Assembly (NCBI RefSeq): GCF_024346675.1
Contig: NZ_AP024850.1
Span: 3,038,001 to 3,102,000 of the forward strand
Source of the DNA: Photobacterium sanguinicancri
Lineage (GTDB): Bacteria > Pseudomonadota > Gammaproteobacteria > Enterobacterales > Vibrionaceae
Length of the DNA: 64,000 nucleotides
Direction: 5' to 3'
Part shown: positions 1 through 9,248 of the stretch, in pieces
Position numbering within the stretch: position 1 is the first letter of the stretch
Layout of the letters: each line of letters opens with the position of its first letter
Made by a program: the position numbers and the translations under genes
The notes under the pieces: model-generated
The model's database searches: none
Seen by the model: only the letters and a program-made list of their open reading frames with translations
What the model was told of the DNA's origin: nothing

Positions 1-527
1 TTGTAGTTAGACAGATCATATTTAGATGGGAAGGTACCTTTACAGAATTCAATGTAACGACCTGCAGCATCATCAATACGGTATGCCTTACCCAATTGTG
101 CTGATTCAACACACGTTAGGGGTTTATCTAGCTCAGCTTCAATCGCAAATTCAATTTCATCCGGCAGCTTTGTGCCCTGCGCCGAGAAGAACTTAATACC
201 GTTATCGTAGTATGGGTTGTGCGAGGCTGAAATGACAATCCCCGCTTCAGCGCGGAATGTACGCGTCAGGTAAGCGACCGCTGGTGTAGGCATTGGGCCA
301 GTAAATGCAGCTTGTAAGCCTGCTGCCGCTAAACCCGCTTCTAATGCCGATTCCAACATATAACCAGAAATGCGAGTATCTTTACCGATAAGCACTTTTT
401 TGGTGCCTTGCTTGGATAGCACTCGACCTGCAGCCCAACCTAACTTTAGGACAAACTCAGGTGTAATTGCACCTTCACCAACAAGACCACGAATCCCATC
501 GGTACCAAAATACTTACGTTCAGCCAT
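1..527 (-). CDS. glmM: Phosphoglucosamine mutase, N-terminal part (runs off the window)
   Basis: GlmM converts glucosamine-6-phosphate to glucosamine-1-phosphate, the step that feeds UDP-GlcNAc synthesis for peptidoglycan and LPS. The visible 175 or so residues start [14 protein letters not shown] and contain the phosphoserine loop ISASHNP near residue 100, whose serine carries the catalytic phosphate in this family. The start ATG at 527 lies 10 bases after the folP stop, so it is co-transcribed with folP and ftsH as in E. coli. The C-terminal two thirds lie beyond base 1, so completeness of the gene cannot be judged. Confidence 0.95.
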   Translation of the reverse strand, partial: MAERKYFGTDGIRGLVGEGAITPEFVLKLGWAAGRVLSKQGTKKVLIGKDTRISGYMLESALEAGLAAAGLQAAFTGPMPTPAVAYLTRTFRAEAGIVISASHNPYYDNGIKFFSAQGTKLPDEIEFAIEAELDKPLTCVESAQLGKAYRIDDAAGRYIEFCKGTFPSKYDLSNY

Positions 528-537
528 TTTTTCGCTC

Positions 538-1377
538 CTAGCTTTTATTCATCTGCATCTTTGTCATTTGGCACACTTTAAGTACATCGACGGTTTCCGC
601 CACATCATGCACTCGAATGATTTGTGCGCCCTTCATTGCTGCAATAGCGGCACACGCCAAGCTACCAGCAACACATTCTGCAGGTTTTTTATCTAATAAT
701 TTAAACACCATCGATTTACGGGACATGCCAACAAGCAAAGGTAAACCGAATTGGTGGAATTGTTCTAAATGTGCAAGCAACTGATAATTATCTTCAATTG
801 TTTTACCAAAGCCATATCCAGGGTCAAGTAATAGCTGATTTTTAGCAATCCCAGCTTTCTCACACGCCTGAATACGTTCCGCTAGAAATTGACTGACATC
901 CATCAGTAGATTTTCGTAGCTTGGTTGGTGCTGCATTGTACGCGGTTGCCCTTGCATATGCATTAAGCATACAGGAACGTTTGCGGCGGCGGCAGCTTCT
1001 AGTGCTCCCGGTTCTTGCAGTGCACGTACATCGTTGATTAAATCAGCCCCCGCATTCACAGCTGCGGTCATTACCTGTGCTTTACTGGTGTCTATCGAAA
1101 TCCAGCAATCAAAGCGTTGACGAATCGCTTCTATAACAGGAACAACCCGATCGAGTTCTTCTGCTGTCGCGACATCCGCAGCCCCTGGACGGGTTGACTC
1201 ACCACCAATATCGATGATGCTAACCCCTGCCGAAAGCATGCTTTCGACATGACGCATCGCATGATCAAATTGATGAAACTGACCCCCGTCAGAAAATGAA
1301 TCTGGGGTCACATTCAAAATTCCCATCGCATGGGAAAAAGACAAATCAAGAGTCTTATCTTTACTGGTCAAAATCAT
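538..1377 (-). CDS. folP: Dihydropteroate synthase
   Basis: FolP joins para-aminobenzoate to hydroxymethyl-dihydropterin pyrophosphate in cytosolic folate synthesis and is the sulfonamide target. The family signature [14 protein letters not shown] sits near residue 20, GESTRPGA near 60, and the pterin-binding DPGFGFGK-type motif is present as [13 protein letters not shown] follows near 220. I place the start at the ATG at 1377 (279 residues), which matches the usual N-terminal length; a GTG at 1404 would add nine residues without a good ribosome binding site. It lies between ftsH and glmM, with a terminator hairpin between ftsH and folP that probably only partly stops transcription. Confidence 0.95.
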   Translation of the reverse strand: MILTSKDKTLDLSFSHAMGILNVTPDSFSDGGQFHQFDHAMRHVESMLSAGVSIIDIGGESTRPGAADVATAEELDRVVPVIEAIRQRFDCWISIDTSKAQVMTAAVNAGADLINDVRALQEPGALEAAAAANVPVCLMHMQGQPRTMQHQPSYENLLMDVSQFLAERIQACEKAGIAKNQLLLDPGYGFGKTIEDNYQLLAHLEQFHQFGLPLLVGMSRKSMVFKLLDKKPAECVAGSLACAAIAAMKGAQIIRVHDVAETVDVLKVCQMTKMQMNKS

Positions 1378-1431
1378 TGGCTGCATTCCACTTATTCCCA
1401 ACACGACAAATCAGTACCCTGATAAACAAAA

Positions 1432-1457
1432 AACCCCGAACGAGTCGGGGTTTTTAA
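1432..1457 (-). terminator. Terminator-like hairpin between ftsH and folP
   Basis: A CCCCGA/TCGGGG stem with a five-base loop is followed on the minus strand by a run of T (read from 1437 downwards as GGGGTTTTTTG). It lies just after the ftsH stop and before folP, so it may attenuate rather than end transcription into folP-glmM. Confidence 0.75.
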
Positions 1458-1472
1458 GATCAACACTCAGCG

Positions 1473-3434
1473 TTATGCTTGAGGCTTATCATCATCGTTA
1501 GTTTTTTGTGCCGGCTCGTCAGCAACGTCTGTTGCACTCTCATCAGCTTTTGCTTCAGGTTGTGCGTCAGCCTTTGGTGCGTCGTCGGTTGATTTTAATG
1601 TATCGTCCGTATCACCCCAGCCTTTTGGCGCTCGGATAACCGTTTTACGGTCCATTAAGTCATCAATCTGACCAGCATCAATCGTTTCATACTTCATCAG
1701 TGCATCTTTCATTGCATGCATGATATCCATATTTTGCGATAAAATTTCACGAGCACGTTCGTAGTTTCGGTCAATAACCGCACGAACTTCAGTATCGATT
1801 GCACGAGCAGTATCGTCTGACATGTGTTTGGTCTGTGTTACAGAGCGGCCAAGGAATACTTCACCTTCGTCTTCTGCATACAGAATTGGACCCATCTTGT
1901 CAGAGAAACCCCACTGAGTAACCATCTTGCGCGCAATATCAGTTGCACGTTCGATATCATTTGATGCACCAGTAGATACCTTGTCTGCACCGTAGATAAG
2001 CTCTTCAGCTAAACGGCCACCGTAAAGGCTAGACAGCATTGACTCAAGGAACTCACGCGAGTGGCTCACACGGTCTTGCTCTGGTAAGTACATGGTCACA
2101 CCCAGTGCACGTCCACGCGGAATAATCGACACTTTGTACACAGGATCATGATCCGGTACTAAGCGACCAATAATTGCGTGACCCGCTTCGTGGTATGCCG
2201 TTGATTCTTTTTGGTCTTCCGACATCACCATAGATTTACGCTCTGCGCCCATCATGATTTTGTCTTTAGCCAATTCAAATTCAACCATAGAAACCACACG
2301 CTTGTTACTGCGCGCTGCAAATAGTGCAGCTTCGTTAACAAGGTTTGCTAGATCGGCACCAGAGAAACCTGGAGTACCACGAGCAATCAGTGCTGGTTCT
2401 ACATCATTCTCAAGCGGAACTTTACGCATGTGAACTTTAAGAATCTGCTCACGGCCACGTACGTCTGGTAAGCCAACCACAACTTGACGGTCAAAACGAC
2501 CAGGACGAAGTAATGCAGGGTCAAGTACGTCTGGGCGGTTTGTTGCAGCAATAACGATGATACCTTCGTTACCTTCAAAACCATCCATCTCAACCAGCAT
2601 TTGGTTTAGGGTTTGTTCACGTTCATCGTGTCCACCACCTACACCAGCGCCACGTTGGCGACCAACCGCATCGATTTCATCGATGAATATAATACAAGGC
2701 GCGGCTTTCTTCGCTTGCTCAAACATATCACGGACACGGGATGCACCCACACCTACGAACATTTCAACAAAGTCAGAACCAGAAATAGTAAAGAACGGTA
2801 CTTTCGCTTCACCCGCAATGGCTTTCGCTAATAGCGTTTTACCCGTACCAGGAGGACCAACCAACAAAATACCTGTCGGAATTTTACCGCCCAATTTCTG
2901 GAAGCGGCTTGGATCACGTAAGTAATCCACCAATTCTTTCACGTCTTCTTTTGCTTCGTCACAACCTGCAACATCAGCAAACATGGTTTTTATTTGGTCT
3001 TCGCTCATCATGCGCGCTTTCGATTTACCGAACGACATGGCACCTTTGCCACCGCCGCCCTGCATCTGACGCATAAAGAAAATCCAAACACCGATAAGCA
3101 GAAGCATTGGGAACCATGAAATGAAGATTGAAGCCAGTAGGCTTGGCTCTTCAGGTGGTGTACCCATTACTTTTACATTTGCGTTAATAAGGTCGTCTAA
3201 CAGCTTCTGATCTTGATAAACAGGCAGGTAAGTTAGGTATCGGGTGTTATCACGTTTAAATACAGTGATTTCACGATCATTGAATCGCACTTCCCTAATC
3301 TGATCCTGACCGATTTCACGGACAAAGGTTGTATAGTCGACTTGACGGCCTGCATTATCACCTGGACCGAAGCTCTGAAAAACAGACATCAGTACAACTG
3401 CGATAACTAGCCACAAGATCAAGTTTTTTGCCAT
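1473..3434 (-). CDS. ftsH: ATP-dependent zinc metalloprotease FtsH
   Basis: FtsH is the inner-membrane AAA+ protease that degrades damaged membrane proteins and short-lived regulators such as LpxC in E. coli. The protein has two N-terminal transmembrane segments (about residues 5-22 and 100-120) flanking a periplasmic domain, then Walker A GPPGTGKT near 193, Walker [10 protein letters not shown] near 250, the second-region-of-homology arginine region, and zinc site HEAGH near 417. The C-terminal tail is a hydrophilic Lys/Asp/Ala stretch. The start is set at the ATG at 3434 giving MAKNLILW, as in E. coli; a TTG at 3443 is an in-frame alternative. It is intact although the upstream partner rlmE is damaged. 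Confidence 0.97.
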   Translation of the reverse strand: MAKNLILWLVIAVVLMSVFQSFGPGDNAGRQVDYTTFVREIGQDQIREVRFNDREITVFKRDNTRYLTYLPVYQDQKLLDDLINANVKVMGTPPEEPSLLASIFISWFPMLLLIGVWIFFMRQMQGGGGKGAMSFGKSKARMMSEDQIKTMFADVAGCDEAKEDVKELVDYLRDPSRFQKLGGKIPTGILLVGPPGTGKTLLAKAIAGEAKVPFFTISGSDFVEMFVGVGASRVRDMFEQAKKAAPCIIFIDEIDAVGRQRGAGVGGGHDEREQTLNQMLVEMDGFEGNEGIIVIAATNRPDVLDPALLRPGRFDRQVVVGLPDVRGREQILKVHMRKVPLENDVEPALIARGTPGFSGADLANLVNEAALFAARSNKRVVSMVEFELAKDKIMMGAERKSMVMSEDQKESTAYHEAGHAIIGRLVPDHDPVYKVSIIPRGRALGVTMYLPEQDRVSHSREFLESMLSSLYGGRLAEELIYGADKVSTGASNDIERATDIARKMVTQWGFSDKMGPILYAEDEGEVFLGRSVTQTKHMSDDTARAIDTEVRAVIDRNYERAREILSQNMDIMHAMKDALMKYETIDAGQIDDLMDRKTVIRAPKGWGDTDDTLKSTDDAPKADAQPEAKADESATDVADEPAQKTNDDDKPQA

Positions 3435-3483
3435 GTCACTCAAGGTGTTAACCTCGCGATAACTAATAGATGAATGTAGACTA

Positions 3484-4111
3484 CTACAGTTTGTAACCTG
3501 TAGCTACTATGTAGACTTCATGCGAGCGATCTCGCGATGAGTCAGGTTTCCGAATTTTGACCACTTTGAACATGCTACGAATTTCAGCTAAATATTGGTC
3601 AAAGCCTTCACCTTGGAAAACTTTTACCGTAAAACTGCCATTCGGTGCAAGTACTTGTCGACACATATCTAATGCTAGTTCAACAAGATACATAGCTCTA
3701 GGTTGATCTGATGCTAAATTGCCACTCATATTGGGTGCCATGTCAGACATCACGACATCAACCATATCAGGTTGAATACGTTCTAACAGTGCATCAAGTA
3801 CCGATTCTTCACGAAAATCACCCTGCAAGAAGCTCACGCCAGACAGTGAATCCATTGGTAAGATATCACAAGCAATGACTTGCCCTGAATCGCCAACAAC
3901 TTCAGCCGCATACTGTGACCAGCTACCAGGTGCAGCGCTAAGATCGACAACCGTCACACCTTGTTTCAACAGTTTATCTTTGTTTTAAATTTCTTCTATT
4001 TTGAAGATTGCACGGGAACGGTAACCTTTCTTTTGAGCTTCCTGAACATATTTATCATCAAAATGTTCTTTCAACCAACGTCCGGAGCTACCAGATTATT
4101 TTTCTACTCAT
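3484..4111 (-). pseudogene. rlmE: 23S rRNA 2'-O-ribose methyltransferase RlmE, apparently inactivated
   Basis: RlmE (FtsJ/RrmJ) methylates U2552 of 23S rRNA in the A loop and is normally 209 residues. Homology runs from [16 protein letters not shown] (codons around 4050-4090) to the C terminus [13 protein letters not shown] [10 protein letters not shown], but the reading frame is broken. The ATG at 4111 with AGGT upstream is out of frame with the body; the ATG-to-stop distance is 628 nt instead of 630, fitting a net 2-base deletion within the first codons. An in-frame TAA lies at 3985-3987, where homologues have CAA (EIQNKDKL becomes EI-stop-NKDKL). The SAM motif DLGAAPGGWSQ reads [11 protein letters not shown]. 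Catalytic Lys-Asp-Lys-Glu positions are retained in the remnant. The longest open stretch starts at a TTG at 3969 (161 residues) and lacks the N-terminal catalytic lysine. Confidence 0.85.
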
Positions 4112-4251
4112 GATTTACCTAATGAGCTTGAGTACTTATTTAAGTATACATGGCGATTTAACCACCTTGCATACTAAACAAATTAGTCTTCTCGACTAGA
4201 TGGCGTTAGAATACCTCGTTTTCAACCCTAGTATTAAAAAATAGAGTCGTT

Positions 4252-4548
4252 ATGAATCTAAGCACCAAACAAAAGCAGTTCCTAAAGGGTCTTGCTCACA
4301 GCCTAAAACCAGTTGTACTTATGGGTGCAAACGGCTTAACCGAAGCCGTACTGGCAGAAATCGAACTTGCACTTAACCATCACGAATTAATTAAAGTGAA
4401 GGTAGCAACTGAAGATCGTGAAACTAAAGTATTGATCGTAGATGCAATTATTCGTGAATCTAAAGCTGAAAAAGTACAAGTAATCGGTAAGACACTTGTT
4501 CTTTACCGCCAAAGTGAAGCACGTAAAATCGAGCTTCCACGCAAATAA
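4252..4548 (+). CDS. yhbY: Ribosome assembly RNA-binding protein YhbY
   Basis: This 98-residue protein is a single CRM-type RNA-binding domain that binds pre-50S ribosomes. It starts MNLSTKQKQFLKGLAHSLKP and carries the family GxxG-like loop VLMGANGLTEAV near residues 22-33, followed by the ELIKVKV strand. It is divergent from the rlmE-ftsH operon, the arrangement seen in E. coli and Vibrio. It ends directly at a strong terminator shared with greA on the other strand. Confidence 0.93.
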   Translation: MNLSTKQKQFLKGLAHSLKPVVLMGANGLTEAVLAEIELALNHHELIKVKVATEDRETKVLIVDAIIRESKAEKVQVIGKTLVLYRQSEARKIELPRK

Positions 4549-4576
4549 AAAAGGCCGCCGATGCGGCCTTTTTTGT
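4548..4576. terminator. Bidirectional terminator between yhbY and greA
   Basis: The stem AAGGCCGC/GCGGCCTT with a four-base loop is followed by a T run on the plus strand and preceded by an A run, so it can end transcripts from both convergent genes. Confidence 0.9.
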
Positions 4577-4644
4577 CTTTTCACAAAACGAAAAAGTTAC
4601 ATTCTCTAACACATTAATAGTACATGCTTTTTCGCAATAGGCGA

Positions 4645-5118
4645 TTAAATGTACTCTACTTTCTCGATTTCAAATTCTTTCTGGCCACCCGGTGTAGAAA
4701 TAACCACTTCATCACCTTCTTCTTTGCCAATCAGACCACGAGCAATCGGCGAGTTCACAGAGATACGACCCGCTTTAATATTTGCTTCGTCATCACCAAC
4801 GATTTTGTAGGTCACTTCTTCTTCAGTATCGACATCCATCAAACGTACCGTCGTACCAAAAATTACTTTACCTGTGTTCGTTATCTTAGTTACATCGATA
4901 ACCTGCGCCACAGACAGCTTATATTCGATATCTCGAATTTGTGCTTCACAGATCCCCTGCTCTTCACGTGCTGCGTGATATTCCGCGTTTTCTTTAAGGT
5001 CACCCAGTTCACGGGCTTCACCAATCGCTTGCGAAATAATCGGGCGACGCTTCATTAACACATCCAGCTCTTCACGCAGCTTCTTCTCGCCGCTAACTGT
5101 CATTGGTACTTTATCCAT
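4645..5118 (-). CDS. greA: Transcription elongation factor GreA
   Basis: GreA rescues backtracked RNA polymerase by stimulating cleavage of the extruded RNA end through the secondary channel. The 157-residue length is standard. Residues 1-75 form the antiparallel coiled coil with the acidic tip [16 protein letters not shown] near 38-53, and the C-terminal FKBP-like domain includes [15 protein letters not shown] near 120. A GAGGAAG ribosome binding site precedes the ATG at 5118. It stands between yhbY and the porin gene, the same neighbourhood as greA and ompU in V. cholerae. Confidence 0.97.
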   Translation of the reverse strand: MDKVPMTVSGEKKLREELDVLMKRRPIISQAIGEARELGDLKENAEYHAAREEQGICEAQIRDIEYKLSVAQVIDVTKITNTGKVIFGTTVRLMDVDTEEEVTYKIVGDDEANIKAGRISVNSPIARGLIGKEEGDEVVISTPGGQKEFEIEKVEYI

Positions 5119-5610
5119 TTCAACTTCCTCATGTCTTCATGCCACGCATTTCAGACAAATAAAAGCCACTCAGTAACGACCTGAGTGTCATTAATTCACA
5201 AAAGATTGTTGCCTATTTTAAACAAATATCATCGATAGGTCACCTATTGCTGCATCTAGATGACATTGTTCTCATCTCAAAGAATTGAGCGTTACATATC
5301 TGATTAAACAACAAAATAATGCAGCAATGGTCACATTTTCAACCACAAGAAAACGAAAACAACCACAACAATCTCACACCACTTTTCTAAAACATACTAA
5401 AAAGTGAATTTTCTACTGAACTTTACATACTACACCCAAGTAATTGTTTTACATGCATTAAATATAGTAAAACATCAAACAAAACCAACCTAAAAACATT
5501 TTTTTTAGCTTTTTTTACTAACACTACTGCCCCATAACCAGTAAAAAGAACGCCATGCATTTACACATTGAAGTGCATCAAATAAAAAAATATTTTAAAA
5601 GGATTCAGCA
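5119..5610. other. AT-rich divergent promoter region of greA and the porin
   Basis: No gene is seen here. The half next to the porin is strongly AT-rich with many A/T tracts, for example an AAAAACATTTTTTTTAG hairpin near 5491-5510. This would suit a nucleoid-protein and ToxR-controlled porin promoter, as known for ompU/ompL in Vibrionaceae, but I could not define a specific operator. AAAGGA at 5598-5603 is the porin ribosome binding site. Confidence 0.5.
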
Positions 5611-6591
5611 ATGAACAAGAACCTGATTGCTCTAGCAGTAGCAGCAGCGACTCTTTCTGGTGCAGCACAAGCGGCAGAAGTATACTCAGACGAAACGTCT
5701 AGCCTAGCAATTGGCGGTCGTATCGAAGCACGTGCAGCAGTTAAAGACGGCGACGTGACTGACAACACTCGTACTCGTATCAACATCGGCGCTAAATCAG
5801 ACATTTCTGATTCAGTATACGGTCTTGGTTTCTTCGAGCGTGAATTCCGCGCAGGCGATAGCGTTAAGATCGATGGTGAATCAATCAACGTTTCTCCTAA
5901 AGATGAAAACCGTAAACTTTACGCTGGTATCGGTTCTGACTACGGTCAAGTTGTATACGGTAAAATCGACGGTTCTCTAGGCATGATCACTGACTTTACA
6001 GATATCATGGCTTACCACGGTAACGAAGCTGGTGGCAAAATCAACGCAGCTGACCGTGCAAGCAACAGCCTTGCATACATCGGTTCTTTCGATAACCTAG
6101 TAGTTAAAGCTAACTACGTGTTTGACAACGGTTCAAAAGAAGACGGTTACTCTGCTGGCGCAATGTACACGCTAGACATGGGTCTTGGTTTCGGTGCGGG
6201 TTACGCACAACAAGAAACTGGCGCAGACAAAACTGACAAAACTGAGAAACAAGCATTCGCAGCTATTTCTTACGCAATCAACGATTTCTACTTCGCAGGT
6301 CTATACCAAGACTCACGTAACACTGCTGCTGAAAAAGTACGTGGTTACGAACTTGCTGCTAAGTACACTATGGACAAGCTAGTATTCACAGGTACTTTCA
6401 ACTACCTAGAAGACAAAGACAACTCTAACTCAGACGACGCTCTTGCTAACTCGTACGCAGTTGACGCGACTTACTACTTCACTAACAACTTCCGTACTTA
6501 CGCGTCTTACAAACTAGACCAAGCTAAGACTGATGTTGCTGGCGAGCGTAACAAAGATGAGTTCGTTCTTGGTGCACGTTACGACTTCTAA
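5611..6591 (+). CDS. ompU: OmpU-type outer-membrane general porin
   Basis: This is a 326-residue trimeric-porin-type beta-barrel for passive uptake of small solutes across the outer membrane. It has a signal peptide ending around AAQA-AEVYS (cleavage near residue 21), alternating aromatic beta strands, the typical Vibrio porin segments YAGIGSDYGQVVYGK and DFTDIMAYHGNE, and the terminal motif LGARYDF ending in Phe required for BAM-dependent insertion. Position between greA and dacB matches ompU of V. cholerae; Photobacterium homologues are called OmpH/OmpL, so the symbol is a family assignment. Codon choice is strongly biased, consistent with high expression, and a strong terminator follows. 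Confidence 0.9.
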   Translation: MNKNLIALAVAAATLSGAAQAAEVYSDETSSLAIGGRIEARAAVKDGDVTDNTRTRINIGAKSDISDSVYGLGFFEREFRAGDSVKIDGESINVSPKDENRKLYAGIGSDYGQVVYGKIDGSLGMITDFTDIMAYHGNEAGGKINAADRASNSLAYIGSFDNLVVKANYVFDNGSKEDGYSAGAMYTLDMGLGFGAGYAQQETGADKTDKTEKQAFAAISYAINDFYFAGLYQDSRNTAAEKVRGYELAAKYTMDKLVFTGTFNYLEDKDNSNSDDALANSYAVDATYYFTNNFRTYASYKLDQAKTDVAGERNKDEFVLGARYDF

Positions 6592-6623
6592 TCCCGTTTG
6601 GATTAAAAGCGCAATATGCTGAT

Positions 6624-6652
6624 AAAACGCAGACTTCGGTCTGCGTTTTTTG
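6624..6652 (+). terminator. Porin gene terminator
   Basis: The stem AACGCAGAC/GTCTGCGTT with a TTCG tetraloop is followed by a T run about 35 bases after the porin stop codon. Confidence 0.93.
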
Positions 6653-6731
6653 TTTTCATAACATCCCCTCTGACATTCACGCCAATAATTCAGCTATGAT
6701 GCTATAAATGCTTTCATATCAAGCCTGTATC

Positions 6732-8231
6732 ATGACGATTTCTCTACTTTCTAAAAAAAGTGTATTCCTGTTGGCTACTGTCGCTACTTTCTCTCAGCAA
6801 GTAATGGCCGTGACAGCCCCCCCTTTACACGCAAATATCACTCAATCACTTGCGCTATTACCCTCGGGCAATAGCAGCAGTGTAATTGTGGCGCAGCATG
6901 CCGTTCCACCAAAAAAAAATCCGACTCTTGTGTGGCAAAAAAATCCGCAGCAACTTCGCGCGCCAGCCAGCACCCAAAAATTATTAACCGCATTAGCAGC
7001 CAAACTCTATCTACCGTCAGCATTCACCTTTAATACAGATATAGAGCTAAGTACCAATAAGGCTAAACAAGACCTCATCATTCGCTTTAACGGCGATCCT
7101 CTCTTTAGCCGTAAAGATCTCACGGCCTTGCTAAGGAAAGTGAAATTGCAGGGCATTACTCGCTTAGAGGGTAATATTTATCTTGATGGCAGTATTTTTA
7201 ATGGCTACGAGCGTGCTGTCGGCTGGCCGTGGGACATTTTAGGGGTTTGCTATAGTGCGCCATCAAGTAGCATCAGCCTTGAGCATAACTGTGTACAAGG
7301 CGCTATTTACAGTAATAAAAAAGAAGGTCAACCCACCCGAGTCCATGTTCCTTCTCATCAACCTATTACCGTCACAACCCATGCTAACATTGTGTCTAAA
7401 GCACAGAAAAAATCGCAATTTTGCGATTTAGAACTTCATGCTTTACCCGATAACAGCTATCAGTTAAATGGCTGTCTATTACAACGCGAAAAGCCGTTGC
7501 CTCTTAATTTTGCCATCCAAGATACGGAAGCATTTACCCAGCAAGTATTATTAGCTGAGCTAAAACGTTTAGGTATTCGATTTACGGGAGAGATCAAGCG
7601 CAGTGATGGCCACCAAGGTCAGCGTATCGCCCGCCATCAATCAGTGCCACTGCCTGAGCTTTTAGAGATCATGTTAAAAGATTCTGACAATCTTATTGCC
7701 GATAATCTGGCAAAAACACTGGGGCACTACTACTTCAAGCAACCCGGTAATTTCGCCAACGGTACTGCGGCAATTAAAGCGATTCTCAGCGACCAAGCAG
7801 GGATCGATCTCAAAAATGCAGTCTTAGTTGATGGGTCAGGGCTATCACGTAATAACCGCCTAACCGCCGAACAGTTGCTATATGTGATGAACTACTTAAT
7901 TACGCACGATCAGCAGCTCGCACTTTTAGCGGCCCTACCCGTTGCCAATGAAAGTGGCACCTTGCGCTACCGTCCAAGCTTACGAAAACTGCCACTGGCT
8001 GGTAATTTAACGGCAAAGAGTGGTTCACTATACGGAGCTTACAATCTTGCGGGGGTGCTTAAAACAGAATCAGGGCAATCGCTCATTGTGATCCAGCTGA
8101 TCAATAACTATCACCCAGTGAAACCATTAGAAGATAAACCGATGACACCCGCGATTACTCTGTTCGAAAAAGCCTTTTATGAGGTGCTGTATCATGCAGA
8201 TCTAGACGCAAAAGATACTAAGGCACTCTAA
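6732..8231 (+). CDS. dacB: D-alanyl-D-alanine carboxypeptidase/endopeptidase (PBP4)
   Basis: PBP4 is a periplasmic class C penicillin-binding protein that trims pentapeptides and cleaves cross-links in peptidoglycan. A hydrophobic signal sequence (about residues 8-26) is followed by the three active-site motifs: STQK (SxxK) near residue 80 in PASTQKL, SDN (SxN) in LKDSDNLIADNLAK near 315, and KSG in LTAKSGSLYG near 430. The start is put at the ATG at 6732 because it gives a compact signal peptide; an ATG at 6708 would add eight residues. The roughly 500-residue length fits the family. It follows greA-porin as in Vibrio. Confidence 0.93.
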   Translation: MTISLLSKKSVFLLATVATFSQQVMAVTAPPLHANITQSLALLPSGNSSSVIVAQHAVPPKKNPTLVWQKNPQQLRAPASTQKLLTALAAKLYLPSAFTFNTDIELSTNKAKQDLIIRFNGDPLFSRKDLTALLRKVKLQGITRLEGNIYLDGSIFNGYERAVGWPWDILGVCYSAPSSSISLEHNCVQGAIYSNKKEGQPTRVHVPSHQPITVTTHANIVSKAQKKSQFCDLELHALPDNSYQLNGCLLQREKPLPLNFAIQDTEAFTQQVLLAELKRLGIRFTGEIKRSDGHQGQRIARHQSVPLPELLEIMLKDSDNLIADNLAKTLGHYYFKQPGNFANGTAAIKAILSDQAGIDLKNAVLVDGSGLSRNNRLTAEQLLYVMNYLITHDQQLALLAALPVANESGTLRYRPSLRKLPLAGNLTAKSGSLYGAYNLAGVLKTESGQSLIVIQLINNYHPVKPLEDKPMTPAITLFEKAFYEVLYHADLDAKDTKAL

Positions 8232-8290
8232 AATTAGAGAATAAAACGGAAGGTTAAAGCCAGATTAGTACAACGGTTCAAGTATGAAAA

Positions 8291-8320
8291 AAGCCCCAGT
8301 GCATCTAGGCACTGGGGCTT
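8291..8320. terminator. Terminator between dacB and the mgtE-like gene
   Basis: A 12-base-pair stem AAGCCCCAGTGC/GCACTGGGGCTT lies between two convergent genes. A flanking A run on the left gives a T run for the minus strand, and the AT-rich right flank serves the plus strand. Confidence 0.85.
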
Positions 8321-8399
8321 ATATATAACAGCTTGGCACAATAAGAATAGGGATAGCCAAAGACTGTTGCAAAATGAAAGCGTTAGGCAAGCAGGAACA

Positions 8400-9248
8400 T
8401 TAAGCGAGTCCCAGCATCCAATTCACCGTCGTGAAGTAAATCATCATACCTGTTATATCGACGACTGATGCAAGTACCGGGCTAACCAATACCGCAGGAT
8501 CTAATCGGCATGCGCGCGCAACCATAGGTAATACACCACCGATACTGGTCGAAATCACAACCTGGATCGATATTGCCATACCTATCGCCACTGCAATATC
8601 TTCTAAATGAATACCAAAGGGTAAACTCGAAGCATCACTAAACAGCATGACTCGGCCAATAATAACGGCGGCTAATACGCCTGCAACCACTAAGGCAACA
8701 CGGAACTCTTTCCACAATACGGCCAGCCAGTCTTTACACCGTATCTCTTCCATCGCTAAAGCCCGCACGACCAAAGTCGCAGCCTGCGACCCCGTATTGC
8801 CACCAGCGGCGGCAATAACCGGCATATAAATAGCTAACAGCACCAGCTGACTCAGCGTGTCTTCGTAATGTGAAATGATAAGGCCCGATACGATCCCTAA
8901 TAAAGCAAGGCCAACAATCCAGCCAATGCGTTCACGCACATGGGACATCACACTATTTTGTAAATAGTGCCCAGCAGGTTCAGCTTCCGAGCATATCAAT
9001 CCAAGTCCATTGGCCAAGTGACGCATCCGCTTCTCTTCATTCATCTCATCAAGACGATCGAGTAAACACTGTACGTGCCTCAACGGACACTCATGCAATA
9101 CAGCAAGAGCCTCTGTAAATGGCATCACCGTCAATAGTCTTGCTTGCTCTTCAGCACTGTATTTCAAAAAAGCGTTTTTCACAGCCAGCACATCGTTCTG
9201 TGCTAAATTTTCGTTTGCAGTTTGCACCGCATAGTTCATTACCGCCAT
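8400..9248 (-). CDS. MgtE-type magnesium transporter lacking CBS domains
   Basis: The C-terminal half (about residues 125-282) is the MgtE membrane domain: five hydrophobic segments with the conserved AAAGGNTGSQAATLVVRALA motif of the ion pore region near 155-175. The first hundred residues look like the helical MgtE N-domain (repeated LLTVMPFTEALAVL-type helices). What is missing is the pair of CBS domains that normally sits between them and gates the channel, so the protein is 282 residues instead of about 450. The start is the ATG at 9248, seven bases after GGGAG; a TTG at 9269 is less likely. It is preceded by a long structured leader with a small ORF. A role in Mg2+ (or possibly other divalent cation) import is inferred from the family. 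Confidence 0.85.
   Translation of the reverse strand: MAVMNYAVQTANENLAQNDVLAVKNAFLKYSAEEQARLLTVMPFTEALAVLHECPLRHVQCLLDRLDEMNEEKRMRHLANGLGLICSEAEPAGHYLQNSVMSHVRERIGWIVGLALLGIVSGLIISHYEDTLSQLVLLAIYMPVIAAAGGNTGSQAATLVVRALAMEEIRCKDWLAVLWKEFRVALVVAGVLAAVIIGRVMLFSDASSLPFGIHLEDIAVAIGMAISIQVVISTSIGGVLPMVARACRLDPAVLVSPVLASVVDITGMMIYFTTVNWMLGLA

Noticed and set aside
4008..4199. 63-codon plus-strand frame across the rlmE 5' region
   Set aside because: It is antisense to the rlmE remnant and opens only because that gene is damaged; no ribosome binding site.
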